Source: Pseudomonas sp. RIT288 (GTDB lineage: Bacteria; Pseudomonadota; Gammaproteobacteria; Pseudomonadales; Pseudomonadaceae). Taken from it: 64,000 bases of DNA. The notes below the pieces were generated by a model. That model searched no databases. It had not been told where the DNA came from and saw nothing but the letters and a program-made list of their open reading frames with translations. Shown piece after piece: positions 37,298-46,630 of this stretch; within the stretch, counting starts at the first letter, position 1, and every line of letters starts with the position of its first letter. Where the stretch lies: the NCBI RefSeq assembly GCF_000631985.1, contig NZ_JFYN01000001.1, forward strand, positions 248,001-312,000, given 5' to 3'. The position numbers were made by a program, and so were the translations under genes.

Positions 37298-37809
37298 CAG
37301 GCCTTTTCCCAGACCTCGAAGTTGTACGCGGGCTTGTCGCCCTCAGCCGGATTCGGCACATTCGACACCAGTGTCCACTGGTTCAGATCGAACTCCGGAA
37401 ACCACGCATCACCCTCCGGACTCAGCGCCACTCGGGTCAAATACAGACGATCGGCCTGCGCCAGCCCTTGCGCATACAACTGCGCGCCGCCAATCAGCAT
37501 CAACTCATCGACGCCCTGCGCCTTCGCCCACTCCTCGGCGCGAACCACCGCGGCTTCCAGCGACGGATACACTTCCGCCCCTTCCAGCAGCAGATCTGGC
37601 TGACGGCTGACTACGATGTTCAAGCGGCCCGGCAGCGGACGGCCGAGGGAATCCCAGGTCTTGCGGCCCATGATGATCGGCTTGCCAAGGGTCGTGGCCT
37701 TGAAGTATTTGAAGTCCCCCGGCAGGTGCCAGGGCATGCTGTTGTCGACGCCGATCACACGGTTTTCACCGAGGGCTGCGATCAGGCTGAGGGGGAGTGA
37801 TTTAGTCAT
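37297..37809 (-). CDS. folA: Dihydrofolate reductase
   Basis: 170 residues from MTKSLPLSLIAALG; the frame is open 60 codons further but that part is not DHFR-like and would run into the divergent promoter. It reduces dihydrofolate with NADPH and is the trimethoprim target. Active-site landmarks: IAALGENRVIGVDNSMPWHL with the conserved Asp equivalent in DFKYFK, IIMGRKTWDSLGRPLPGR, and LMIGGAQLYAQGL. Its stop codon abuts a REP element. Confidence 0.95.
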   Translation of the reverse strand: MTKSLPLSLIAALGENRVIGVDNSMPWHLPGDFKYFKATTLGKPIIMGRKTWDSLGRPLPGRLNIVVSRQPDLLLEGAEVYPSLEAAVVRAEEWAKAQGVDELMLIGGAQLYAQGLAQADRLYLTRVALSPEGDAWFPEFDLNQWTLVSNVPNPAEGDKPAYNFEVWEKA

Positions 37810-37894
37810 ACCGGCGAGGATACCAGAGCCTCGCTTGACCCGATAAGCGCCACAGCGGTTATGCTCACTGCTCAATTGAGCAACGGAATGGCGC

Positions 37895-39268
37895 GTGACT
37901 GAACTGACTCCACTGCAAAACCTCTGGCTGACTGAAACCATCCGCCTGCGCGAAGAACACGCAGGTCCCCTGGATGATCTGGAGGCCAATCGTCTGGCCC
38001 GCGCGGCCGGCGGCGATCTGCCGGGCCGTATTCAGCACCGCGCTGTGTGGCTGGCCGAGCGCGACGGGCTGGGCGCAGCACTCAGGCACTGGCTGCAAGG
38101 CGCGCGTCTGGCACTGGTGCTGCTGGTCATTTTCGCGCTGCTGAGCGGCGCCGGTCTGGCCTTCGCCGCGCTGAGCCAGACACCGGTCAATGTGTTCTGG
38201 GCCTTGGGCAGTCTGCTCGGACTGAATCTGATTCTGCTGCTGAGCTGGGCGCTGGGGCTGATCCTTGCCGGCGAACACGGCGCCACCCTCGGCCGCCTGT
38301 GGCTGTGGCTCAGCGAAAAACTCGCCCGCGATGCCAAAGCCGCGCAACTCGCTCCGGCCCTGCTGCTGATGCTGCAACGCAAAAAACTCAATCGCTGGGC
38401 CCTCGGCACATTGGTCAATGGTCTGTGGTTACTGGCGATGCTCAGCGCCCTGCTGTTGCTGCTGACGCTGATGGCGACCCGGCGCTACGGCTTCGTCTGG
38501 GAAACCACGATTCTCGGCGCTGACACGTTCATCAACCTGACTCAAGCCCTCGGCGCGGTGCCGGCACTGCTCGGCTTCAACGTGCCGACCGTGGAGATGA
38601 TCCGCGCCAGTGGCGGCGCAGCGCTGGATATCGAAAGCGCACGACAGGCCTGGGCGACCTGGCTGGTCGGCGTGCTGCTGGTCTACGGCGTGCTGCCGCG
38701 CCTGCTGCTGGCAGTGTTGTGCTTCTGGCGCTGGAGTCGCGGCAAAGCCGCGCTGACGCTGGACTTGAACCTGCCCGGTTACGCCGAGCTGCGTGAGCGG
38801 CTGATGCCGACCAGCGAACGTCTCGGCATCAACGACGCCGCGCCGCAGCAATTGCATCGGGTCCAAAGCAGCGTCAGCGAACAGACCAGCGAGGGCGCCT
38901 TGTTGGTGGCCATCGAACTCGACGACCAGCGCCCGTGGCCGCCAGCGCTGCCGAAAACCGTGAGCAACGCCGGGATCCTCGACAGCCGCGAATCGCGACA
39001 CAAACTGCTCGAACAACTCAGCCGTTTCCCCCCGGCGCGCCTGCTGATCGCCTGTGATCCACGGCGCTCGCCGGATCGCGGCAGCCTCGCACTGATCGCC
39101 GAACTGGCGCGCAACGCCAGCGCCACCCGGATCTGGCTGCTGCAAGCGCCGCCCGGCGAAGCGCTGGACAGCGCCCGCCTCGGCGACTGGCACGTCGCGC
39201 TGCAACAACTGGAGTTGCCGTTCGCCGATTGCGCGCCGATGAACTGGCTGGAGACAGGTCATGACTGA
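37895..39268 (+). CDS. DUF2868 membrane protein, partner of DUF3482 GTPase
   Basis: 457 residues. About five to six hydrophobic segments lie between residues 65 and 285 (ARLALVLLVIFALLSGAGLA; LLGLNLILLLSWALGLILAG; LLAMLSALLLLLTLMA; LVGVLLVYGVLPRLLLAVL), then a soluble C-terminal domain of about 180 residues. This is the DUF2868 architecture. Its stop overlaps the next gene by 8 bp, and the pair is conserved across pseudomonads. No catalytic motif is recognised; a membrane platform for the GTPase is an inference. Confidence 0.85.
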   Translation: MTELTPLQNLWLTETIRLREEHAGPLDDLEANRLARAAGGDLPGRIQHRAVWLAERDGLGAALRHWLQGARLALVLLVIFALLSGAGLAFAALSQTPVNVFWALGSLLGLNLILLLSWALGLILAGEHGATLGRLWLWLSEKLARDAKAAQLAPALLLMLQRKKLNRWALGTLVNGLWLLAMLSALLLLLTLMATRRYGFVWETTILGADTFINLTQALGAVPALLGFNVPTVEMIRASGGAALDIESARQAWATWLVGVLLVYGVLPRLLLAVLCFWRWSRGKAALTLDLNLPGYAELRERLMPTSERLGINDAAPQQLHRVQSSVSEQTSEGALLVAIELDDQRPWPPALPKTVSNAGILDSRESRHKLLEQLSRFPPARLLIACDPRRSPDRGSLALIAELARNASATRIWLLQAPPGEALDSARLGDWHVALQQLELPFADCAPMNWLETGHD

Positions 39269-40637
39269 TGCCCGCAAAGCCCCACTGAAACTCGCGGTGG
39301 TCGGCCACACCAACGTCGGCAAGACTTCGCTGCTGCGCACCCTGACCCGCGACGTCGGTTTCGGCGAAGTCTCGCACCGGCCGAGCACCACTCGACATGT
39401 CGAGGGTGCGCGGTTGTCGGTGGATGGCGAGCCATTGCTTGATCTCTACGACACACCCGGGCTGGAAGACGCCATTGCCCTGCTGGATTTCCTGGAACGT
39501 CTGGAGCGCCCCGGCGAACGTCTCGACGGCCCGGCACGACTGACGCGGTTTCTCGACGGCAGCGAGGCGCGCCAGCGTTTCGAACAGGAGGCCAAGGTGC
39601 TGCGGCAACTGCTCGCCTCCGATGCCGGACTCTATGTGATCGACGCCCGCGAACCGGTGCTGGCCAAGTATCGTGACGAACTCGAAGTGCTGGCCAGTTG
39701 CGGTAAACCACTGCTGCCGGTGCTGAATTTCGTCAGCAGCGCCAGCCATCGCGAGCCGGACTGGCGCGAAGCGTTGGCGCGGCTCGGCCTGCATGCGTTG
39801 GTGCGGTTCGACAGCGTTGCGCCGCCGGAGGATGGCGAACGACGACTGTACGAAAGCCTCGCATTGCTCCTGGAAAACGCCCGTCCGCAACTGCAACGCT
39901 TGATCGCCGATCAACAGGCCCAGCGTCTCGCCCGCCAGCAAAGTGCGGCACGTTTGATCGCTGAGTTGCTGATCGACTGCGCCGCGTGCCGGCGCAGCGT
40001 GGTCAGCGACGCCGAGCAGGAACAGCAAGCGATCAGCGAACTGCGCAAAGCCGTGCGCCAGCGTGAACAGAAATGCGTCGAGGCATTGCTCAAGCTCTAC
40101 GCGTTCCGCCCGCAGGATGCTGCGGCCAGTGATCTGCCGTTGCTCGATGGGCGTTGGGGCGATGACTTGTTCAACCCGGAAACCCTGAAGCAACTCGGCG
40201 TGCGAGTAGGCGGCGGGATTGCGGCCGGTGCCGCGGCGGGAGCTGGGGTTGATCTGCTGGTGGGCGGGATCACCCTTGGCGCTGCGGCGCTGGCCGGGGC
40301 GATTGCCGGCGGCGCACTGCAAACCGCGCGCAGTTATGGCAGCCGCTTGCTGGGCAAGATCAAGGGACAGCGGGAATTGACCGTGGATGACGGGGTGCTG
40401 CGGCTGTTGGCGTTGCGCCAGCGCCAACTGTTGCTGGCGCTGGATCAGCGCGGGCATGCGGCAATGGAGGCGGTTCAGGTTGCCACACCGCAGGACAAGA
40501 CCTGGCGCGAGGGCAAGCTACCGGATGCACTGAGCAAAGCGCGGGCGCACCCGCAGTGGTCTTCGCTCAATCCGCATCCGAAGTTGAATCAGGCGGAGCG
40601 GCAGGAGCAGATTGATCTATTGGCTGCAGATTTGTAG
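39261..40637 (+). CDS. Membrane-associated GTPase with DUF3482
   Basis: 458 residues. An Era/TrmE-type G domain occupies about residues 10-180: P-loop GHTNVGKTSLLRTL, switch threonine region STTRHVEG and G3 DTPGLED; a plain NKxD is not seen (LPVLNFVSS at the G4 position). The C-terminal DUF3482 has a glycine/alanine-rich hydrophobic hairpin (GGGIAAGAAAGAGVDLL; GAAALAGAIAGGALQ) near residues 312-350 that resembles membrane-inserting segments. Together with the overlapping DUF2868 protein it forms a two-gene membrane GTPase system of unknown function. Confidence 0.85.
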   Translation: MTDARKAPLKLAVVGHTNVGKTSLLRTLTRDVGFGEVSHRPSTTRHVEGARLSVDGEPLLDLYDTPGLEDAIALLDFLERLERPGERLDGPARLTRFLDGSEARQRFEQEAKVLRQLLASDAGLYVIDAREPVLAKYRDELEVLASCGKPLLPVLNFVSSASHREPDWREALARLGLHALVRFDSVAPPEDGERRLYESLALLLENARPQLQRLIADQQAQRLARQQSAARLIAELLIDCAACRRSVVSDAEQEQQAISELRKAVRQREQKCVEALLKLYAFRPQDAAASDLPLLDGRWGDDLFNPETLKQLGVRVGGGIAAGAAAGAGVDLLVGGITLGAAALAGAIAGGALQTARSYGSRLLGKIKGQRELTVDDGVLRLLALRQRQLLLALDQRGHAAMEAVQVATPQDKTWREGKLPDALSKARAHPQWSSLNPHPKLNQAERQEQIDLLAADL

Positions 40638-40646
40638 CGCCTGATC

Positions 40647-40722
40647 TGGCGCTATCGCGAGCAGACTCACTCCTACAATTGATCGCGTTCACCTTGTAGG
40701 AGTGAGCCTGCTCGCGATAGCC
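40647..40722. repeat. REP element, family C variant (inverted pair)
   Basis: CTATCGCGAGCAGACTCACT and AGTGAGCCTGCTCGCGATAG in inverted orientation, mixing a family-C core with TGTAGGAG as in family A. Confidence 0.83.
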
Positions 40723-40740
40723 GCAACTCGATCCAGAGAC

Positions 40741-41298
40741 TCAAGCTGCCAGCAGCCGCACCGCTTTCTCCTTCAGCAAGCCGAGGTCCATCACCGGCAC
40801 CGACCTCTCCTTGGCCAGCTCATCCCACTGCCGCATGCGCAAACTCACGGCACACAACGGATCGCGCTCAAACACATCCGCCTCAGCCTCGCTCATCACC
40901 CCGCCCTGATACTCCAGGGTCCGGCGACTCGCTTCACTCAGGCGCTCGAAATACCCAGGCTCACGCAAGGTCAGATAGCGCTTGGCCTGCACGTGATATT
41001 CCACCAACCGTGCCATGCGCTCGCTGAACCCCGCTTCACGCAAATAATCAGCCCCCAGCCGCTCATGGCTGACCACGCCATAACCGCCCATGTTCTCCGC
41101 GCCTTCGGCACACAAATGGCCGATGTCATGGAAGAACGCCGCCAGCACCACTTCATCATCAAACCCTTCAGCCATCGCCAACTGCGCGGCCTGGGACATA
41201 TGTTCGATCTGCGATACCGGCTCGCCGATGTAATCGCTGCTGCCAAAGCGCTCGTACAAGCCGAACACCCGAGCGACGACTTGCTCATGACCGGTCAT
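40741..41298 (-). CDS. PhnZ-like HD-domain phosphonate oxygenase
   Basis: 185 residues from MTGHEQVVARV, whose ATG overlaps the upstream stop (TGATG). PhnZ is a mixed-valent diiron oxygenase that cleaves the C-P bond of 1-hydroxy-2-aminoethylphosphonate. The residues seen here match that enzyme almost number for number: Tyr23 and Glu26 (YIGE), His33, His57-Asp58 (HDIGH), His61, His78, and His102 with Lys106 (YHVQAK). It thus belongs to the phosphonate-associated HD family rather than to nucleotide phosphohydrolases. The 2-oxoglutarate oxygenase PhnY, which normally makes the hydroxylated substrate, is not in the window. Confidence 0.87.
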   Translation of the reverse strand: MTGHEQVVARVFGLYERFGSSDYIGEPVSQIEHMSQAAQLAMAEGFDDEVVLAAFFHDIGHLCAEGAENMGGYGVVSHERLGADYLREAGFSERMARLVEYHVQAKRYLTLREPGYFERLSEASRRTLEYQGGVMSEAEADVFERDPLCAVSLRMRQWDELAKERSVPVMDLGLLKEKAVRLLAA

Positions 41299-42431
41299 CA
41301 AACTTCCTCCAGCCACTGCGCGACATTGCGCTCGGCGAGTGCGGGGCCGACGCTCATGCCGACGCCGGTGTGCATCAACGCCACACTGAGCCCCGGTGCC
41401 GGGCGCAGCAACGAAAACGGACCCGGCCCACGGGCACCATAGACACCCTGCCAGCGCTCGACCACCTGCACCTTGCAGCCCAGGGTGTGCTCGGCCAGTT
41501 CGAGCATCCAGTTGTCCACTTGCTCGGCATTGAACGGCGACGGATCGCTGCCGTAATGGTGCGAATCGCCGATGATCAGCTCGCCATACGGCGTCGGGCT
41601 CATCAGCAGGTGAATGCCGTTGTCGTGCAGGTGCGGCTGTTCGCGCAAGATCTGCGCCTGCACCGCCGCCGCTTGCGGCAGATCGGCGAAGGCGCCGTAG
41701 TGCACGCAGCTCAAACCGGTGAGCAAGGCGTGTTGCAGATTCAGCTCGACTTGCGGTTTGGCGCGGAGCATCTGCAGCCGGCAGATCTGCGGGTCGAGCG
41801 CGGCAATCGGCTCGGCCAGCAGGGTCTGATAATCGTGGCCGGAGCAGACGATGATCTGCTTTGCCGTGAAGCTGCCGGCGGTGCTGTGCAGGCGCCCCGG
41901 TTCGACGTCGCGCACCAGCGTCGAGAAGTGAAACTCGACGCCGAGGTCGCGGCGCAGATAGTCGATCAGCGCCGGGATAGCTTCCCGCGAGTACAGCTGT
42001 TGATCGTCCAGGCCGTGCAATGCAGCGCGGTGGTGGCTGAACTGACCGTGGTACAGATCACGCAGGGCTGCGCCGCGCAGCAAGGCGACGTTGTACCCGT
42101 GCTCCACGGCGCGGCCGTTGCAGAAAGCTTCGAGCAATTGCTCTTCGGCTTCGCTGCGCGCGAACAGGTACGAGCCGTTACGCTTGATCTGCAGACCGGC
42201 GAGTTGCGCCCAGTCGCCCCAGATCTCGCGGCTGGCCTTGGCCAGTTCAAGCATCGGGCCGGGTGGCTGACCAGTGACCAGCGCCTGACCGAAGTTGCGC
42301 ACCGAAGCGCCAAGGGGCGTGGCGGTGCGCTCGAAAACGCTGACCTTGAGGCCGCGTTTGGCGGCAGCGTAGGCGTGGGACAGGCCGAGGATGCCGGCGC
42401 CGACGATCAGCAGGTCTTTGTGATGTGTCAT
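41298..42431 (-). CDS. FAD-dependent oxidoreductase of phosphonate-utilisation clusters (DAO family)
   Basis: 377 residues from MTHHKDLLIVGAG; an ATG 11 codons upstream is less family-like. The Rossmann FAD site DLLIVGAGILGLSHAYAAA lies at the N-terminus, followed by RNFGQ, and a C-terminal ALMHTGVGMSVGPALAE block typical of D-amino-acid-oxidase-like enzymes. This subfamily (TIGR03364-like) is found next to PhnZ-like genes and 2-aminoethylphosphonate transporters. It presumably oxidises an amino or N-alkylamino group of an aminophosphonate. It is translationally coupled to the PhnZ-like gene. Confidence 0.85.
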   Translation of the reverse strand: MTHHKDLLIVGAGILGLSHAYAAAKRGLKVSVFERTATPLGASVRNFGQALVTGQPPGPMLELAKASREIWGDWAQLAGLQIKRNGSYLFARSEAEEQLLEAFCNGRAVEHGYNVALLRGAALRDLYHGQFSHHRAALHGLDDQQLYSREAIPALIDYLRRDLGVEFHFSTLVRDVEPGRLHSTAGSFTAKQIIVCSGHDYQTLLAEPIAALDPQICRLQMLRAKPQVELNLQHALLTGLSCVHYGAFADLPQAAAVQAQILREQPHLHDNGIHLLMSPTPYGELIIGDSHHYGSDPSPFNAEQVDNWMLELAEHTLGCKVQVVERWQGVYGARGPGPFSLLRPAPGLSVALMHTGVGMSVGPALAERNVAQWLEEV

Positions 42432-42448
42432 AAAAGCAATCCCGCTTT

Positions 42449-42584
42449 TGTGGCGAGGGAGCATGCTCCCGCTCGGCTGCGCAGCAGTCGTAAATTCAGC
42501 AGATGCGGAGTGCCTGACACTACTCGTTCGCAGAATTTGGGACCGCTTCGCGCTCCAGCGGGAGCAAGCTCCCTCGCCACAGGA
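42449..42584. repeat. REP element, family B (inverted pair, long centre)
   Basis: GTGGCGAGGGAGCATGCTCC and GGAGCAAGCTCCCTCGCCAC are the outer arms. It separates the FAD oxidase from the binding-protein gene within the phosphonate locus. Confidence 0.87.
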
Positions 42585-42596
42585 TGTGTGAGTCAG

Positions 42597-43622
42597 TTAT
42601 TTCGCAACGACTTTTTCGGACTTGCCGTCATAACGCTTGCGCCACTCGGTGAGGATCTCGTCGCGGTTCTTCGAGGCCCAGGCAAAGTCATTCTTGATCA
42701 GGCGCTGCTCGTAGTCGGCCGGCAGTTCGGTCTGCGGCTTGGCGATACCCGGCTGGGCGAGGACGGCGAAGTTCTCCTTGTACAGGTCCATCGCCTCGGC
42801 GCTGGCGGAGAAGTCAGCGAGTTTCTTCGCTGCGTCTTCATGCGGCGTGCCCTTGATCACGGCAGTCGCTTCGATCTCCCAGCCCAGGCCTTCCTTCGGC
42901 AGAATGATGTCCAGCGGTGCGCCTTGGCGTTTCAGCTGTACCGCCGGGTATTCGAAGGAAATGCCGATCGGAAATTCGCCCGCAGCGGCCAGTTTGCAAG
43001 GCTTGGAGCCGGAGTGAACGTACTGGCCGATGTTCTGGTGCAGACCGTCCATGTAGGCCCAGCCCTGTTTCTCGCCAAAGGTTTGCAGCCAGGCGCTGAC
43101 GTCGAGGAAACCGGTGCCGGAGGACGCCGGGTTCGGCATGACGATCTTGCCCTTGTACTCAGGCTTGGTCAGATCCTGCCAGCTCACGGGTTTGCTCAGG
43201 CCCTGCTTCTCGGCTTCGACGGTGTTGAAGCAGATGGTCGCGGCCCACACGTCCATGCCGACCCAGGCTGGCGGGTTGGCGGCGTCGCGGTAGTTCGCGC
43301 CGATCTTGCCCAGATCCTTCGGTGCGTAGCTTTGCAGCATGCCCTGCTGATCGAGGATCGCCAGGCTCGAAGCGGCCAGGCCCCAGACCGCATCAGCCTG
43401 CGGACGGGCCTTTTCGGCCAGCAGCTTGGCGGTGATGATCCCGGTGGAATCGCGCACCCACTTGATCTCGACGTCCGGATTGGCCTTCTCGAACGCGGCT
43501 TTGTAAGCGGTCAGTTGCTCGGCTTCGAGAGCGGTGTACACCGTCAACTCGGTTTTTGCCGCGAAGGCATTCAGGCTGAAAGTAGCGAGCACAGCAGCGG
43601 CCAGGGCCATAGGCTTGAACAT
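42597..43622 (-). CDS. phnS2: 2-Aminoethylphosphonate-type ABC transporter, substrate-binding protein
   Basis: 341 residues from MFKPMALAAAV, which opens a clear Sec signal peptide cut after NAFA (near residue 22); a longer frame upstream lacks such a signal. It is an iron/AEP-type periplasmic binding protein (TELTVYTALEAEQLTAYKAAF; GIGFLDVSAW-like GTGFLDVSAWLQTFG). Association with the PhnU/PhnT-type permease and ATPase and a phosphonate LysR regulator supports aminoethylphosphonate as ligand rather than Fe(III). Confidence 0.85.
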   Translation of the reverse strand: MFKPMALAAAVLATFSLNAFAAKTELTVYTALEAEQLTAYKAAFEKANPDVEIKWVRDSTGIITAKLLAEKARPQADAVWGLAASSLAILDQQGMLQSYAPKDLGKIGANYRDAANPPAWVGMDVWAATICFNTVEAEKQGLSKPVSWQDLTKPEYKGKIVMPNPASSGTGFLDVSAWLQTFGEKQGWAYMDGLHQNIGQYVHSGSKPCKLAAAGEFPIGISFEYPAVQLKRQGAPLDIILPKEGLGWEIEATAVIKGTPHEDAAKKLADFSASAEAMDLYKENFAVLAQPGIAKPQTELPADYEQRLIKNDFAWASKNRDEILTEWRKRYDGKSEKVVAK

Positions 43623-43669
43623 GATCGTTTTCCTGTCGGTGAGTTGAGGCTGTAGGGATAAGTCGTCAA

Positions 43670-45394
43670 TCAGTGACCGGGCGCGGTTTGCCGCCAGGCC
43701 TGGGAACGGCGCAGCAAGCCGCGCGAAGCCCACGCCAGTAGCAAGGACACGCCTGCCGAGGTGAACAGAATCAGGGTCGACATCGCCGCCGCGCCGCCGA
43801 CGTTGCCGGCGTCATCCATGTTCAGTACCGCCACTGCGGCGAGGATGGTGTCGGGGCTGTAGAGGAAGATCGCCGCCGACACAGTGGTCATCGCCGAGAC
43901 GAACAGGTAGCGCACGATGTCCAGCAGCGCCGGCAGGCAGATCGGCACGGTGACGCGCAGGTAGTGGCGGTACAGCGGCGCCTTGAGCGACAGCGCGGCG
44001 GCTTCGAACTCGGCATCGAGCTGACGCAGCGCGGTGGTCGCGGTCATTTGTGCGGTGGTCAAATAATGAGCAATGGTGCAGACGATCAGCAGGGTCATCG
44101 TGCCGTACAACACGTGCAGCGGGTTGCCGCTGAGGTTGAAGAAGAAGACGTAACCCAGACCGAGCACCAGCCCCGGCACTGCCATCGGGATGAAACTGAG
44201 CATGCGCAAAATCAGATTGAGGCCGCGTTGGCTGCGGGTTTTCTCCATCAGGTAAGCGCCGGTGAAGATCAACACGCTGCCAATCAGTGCCGTGCCCAGC
44301 GCCATCTTCAGGCTGTTGCCGTAGGCCAGCCAGCCACCGCCGGCGGTCTCGTTGAACTGGTAGTGGTTGAGCGACAGCGACAGGTTGTACGGCCAGAACT
44401 TCACCAGCGAGGAAAACACCGCCATGCCGAACACCAGCAGCAGCGCCGCACTGATCAACAAAACAATCGCCAGATAGCAGCCATCACGTAGTTTGGAAGG
44501 CGCCGGTTTGAACACCTGCGCACGGCCACTCATGGAATCACCGTGACGCCGACGCAACCAGGCATCGACGCCGAAGCTGAACAGCGCTGGCAGCAACAGC
44601 ACCATGCCGATCAAGGCACCGCGACCGAATTGCTGCTGGCCGACCACGGCTTTGTAGGCTTCCAGTGCCAACACCTGATAGTCGCCACCGACCACCACCG
44701 GCACGCCGAAGTCGGTGATGGTCAGGGTGAACACCAAGCAAAACGCGGCGAATACCGCCTGGCGGGTCGCCGGCCAGGTGATGCTGCGGAAAGCCTTGGC
44801 AGGACTGGCGCCCATGCTCGACGCCGCATCGAACAACCGCGCATCGGCCAGCGACAACGCCGACAACAGAATCATCAACGCATGCGGAAAGGTGTAAATC
44901 ACCTCACCGAGCACGATCCCCCAGAACCCGTAGATGTTGTCCGAAAGCAGCCCGCGCAGCATGCCTTGGTTGCCGAACAGATAGACCAGTGCGATCCCCG
45001 GCAGCATCGAGGGCGCCATCAACGGCAGCAGGGAGATCCCGCGCCAGAGGCCCTTGGCCGGAATCAGGGTGCGTTGCAGGGCGTAGGCAAACAGGTAGGC
45101 CAGCGGTACGACGATGGCCGCAACGCTGAGGGAAACTTTCAGGCTGTTGCCGAGCAGCCAGTGGAAATTGGCGCTGGTCACCAGCTCCTTCGCGGCGAGC
45201 CAGCCACCACCCTGCCCGGCCTCACTGCTGAAACCTCGCCAGAAGATCGCCAGCAACGGCAGCAGCACGGCGACACCGAGCAGCAACAACAGCAGGAGTT
45301 TGCCGCCGAGGACGAAGATCCGGTCACCGACCTCGGCACCGGACACCTGCCGCACCTGCTTGTGCGGTAGCGGCAGTGCGATGTTCGCGCTCAT
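43670..45394 (-). CDS. phnU2: 2-Aminoethylphosphonate-type ABC transporter permease (fused two-unit)
   Basis: 574 residues with about 12 transmembrane helices made of two tandem permease units, each with an EAA-type loop: DAASSMGASPAKAFRSITWP in the first half and EAAALSLKAPLYRHYLRVTVP in the second. Such double-unit permeases are typical of this phosphonate family and of Fe(III) importers. The ATPase gene ends at the permease start (shared base), so the two are tightly coupled. Confidence 0.87.
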   Translation of the reverse strand: MSANIALPLPHKQVRQVSGAEVGDRIFVLGGKLLLLLLLGVAVLLPLLAIFWRGFSSEAGQGGGWLAAKELVTSANFHWLLGNSLKVSLSVAAIVVPLAYLFAYALQRTLIPAKGLWRGISLLPLMAPSMLPGIALVYLFGNQGMLRGLLSDNIYGFWGIVLGEVIYTFPHALMILLSALSLADARLFDAASSMGASPAKAFRSITWPATRQAVFAAFCLVFTLTITDFGVPVVVGGDYQVLALEAYKAVVGQQQFGRGALIGMVLLLPALFSFGVDAWLRRRHGDSMSGRAQVFKPAPSKLRDGCYLAIVLLISAALLLVFGMAVFSSLVKFWPYNLSLSLNHYQFNETAGGGWLAYGNSLKMALGTALIGSVLIFTGAYLMEKTRSQRGLNLILRMLSFIPMAVPGLVLGLGYVFFFNLSGNPLHVLYGTMTLLIVCTIAHYLTTAQMTATTALRQLDAEFEAAALSLKAPLYRHYLRVTVPICLPALLDIVRYLFVSAMTTVSAAIFLYSPDTILAAVAVLNMDDAGNVGGAAAMSTLILFTSAGVSLLLAWASRGLLRRSQAWRQTAPGH

Positions 45395-46470
45395 CAGGCA
45401 AACACCTGCAGGCTGCGCGGTGGCAGGGCGACCATGATCTGCTGGGCGCCGAGGCGCGGCATCGCTTCCGGCGCCAGTTCGGCGAGCAGCGCGTGGCCCG
45501 GCAGTTGATCGAGTTCGAAACTCATGCGGCAGCGATTGCCGAGGAAAGTGATCTCGCGCACCTTGGCCGGGAACAGGTTTTCTTCGTGCACCAGCGGATT
45601 GACGTTGATTGCTTCCGGGCGGCAGAACAGTCGGCCCGAAGCACCGCTCACACTGCCATCAGCCAGACGCACATCCATCCCGCCAACCCGGGCGTGACTG
45701 GCGCTGCTGCGCTGGAACGGCAGCCAGTTGCCCTGCCCGACAAACTCGGCCACGAACGGCGTGGCCGGGCGATTGTAGATTTCCTGCGGGGTGGCGTACT
45801 GCTCGACGCGGCCGTTGTTCATCACGGCGATGCGGTCGGCCATCAGCATGGCTTCGTCCTGATTGTGGGTGACCATCAGGGTGGTGATGCCGAGGTTGCG
45901 CTGCAGTTGGCGCAGTTCGGTGCACAGGTGCTCGCGCACTCGGGCATCAAGGGCCGACATCGGTTCATCAAGCAACAGCAGCGACGGCGCCGGGGCCAGG
46001 GCGCGAGCCAGCGCGACTCGCTGTTGCTGGCCGCCGGACAACTGGCCCGGGTACTTTTTCTCACTGCCGGTGAGGCCGACCAGTTCCAGCATCTGCCCGA
46101 CGCGACGGCGCACTTCGTCGCGACCGCTGCCGGCGAGGCCGTAGGCAATGTTCGCTTCGACGGTCAGATTGGGGAACAGCGCGTAGGACTGGAACAGAAT
46201 GCCGTAGTCCCGGGCTTGCGGTGCGAGGTGGGAAACATCGCGGTCACCGAGGTACAACTCGCCGCTGTCCTGTTTCTCCAGCCCTGCGATGCAGCGCAGC
46301 AGCGTGGTCTTGCCGCAGCCCGAGGGGCCGAGCAGGCACACCAGTTCACCGGCCGCGACATCGAGCGAGACGTTATCCAGTGCGGTGAAGGCGCCGAAGC
46401 GCTTCTGCACGCCGCGCACTTTCATCGGCGCACCGGGGTTGGTCAGGGCAGTTGCGATTGCAGGATTCAT
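45394..46470 (-). CDS. phnT2: 2-Aminoethylphosphonate-type ABC transporter ATP-binding protein
   Basis: 358 residues. Walker A LLGPSGCGKTTLLRCIAGLE, signature LSGGQQQRVALARALA, Walker B LLLLDEPMSALDA, and a C-terminal TOBE domain (about residues 280-358). It powers uptake through the fused permease downstream. It is the first gene of the leftward phosphonate operon; a 16-bp stem terminator and the LysR gene lie upstream. Confidence 0.9.
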   Translation of the reverse strand: MNPAIATALTNPGAPMKVRGVQKRFGAFTALDNVSLDVAAGELVCLLGPSGCGKTTLLRCIAGLEKQDSGELYLGDRDVSHLAPQARDYGILFQSYALFPNLTVEANIAYGLAGSGRDEVRRRVGQMLELVGLTGSEKKYPGQLSGGQQQRVALARALAPAPSLLLLDEPMSALDARVREHLCTELRQLQRNLGITTLMVTHNQDEAMLMADRIAVMNNGRVEQYATPQEIYNRPATPFVAEFVGQGNWLPFQRSSASHARVGGMDVRLADGSVSGASGRLFCRPEAINVNPLVHEENLFPAKVREITFLGNRCRMSFELDQLPGHALLAELAPEAMPRLGAQQIMVALPPRSLQVFA

Positions 46471-46580
46471 GGACAGACCTCATCAAGCTGATGGGGCCAA
46501 TCCTAGAGTTGTAATGCGTCCGTCATGTGGCAGTAGGGCAAAAACGGCTGATAGTGGTATTCGGGGATTTTGGTTAGAAG

Positions 46581-46627
46581 TCAAAAGATCGTCCGAAGGC
46601 TCGGGCCGTGATCGGACGATCTTTTGA
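46581..46627. terminator. Strong bidirectional terminator after the LysR gene
   Basis: Sixteen-bp perfect arms TCAAAAGATCGTCCGA and TCGGACGATCTTTTGA with T runs on both strands, 3 bp after the LysR stop. It insulates the regulator from the transporter operon, which reads in the same direction. Confidence 0.85.
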
Positions 46628-46630
46628 TGT

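Noticed and set aside
41370..43655. 761-codon open frame on the plus strand across the FAD oxidase and binding-protein genes
   Set aside because: Antisense of two clear genes and passes through a REP repeat; no domain.
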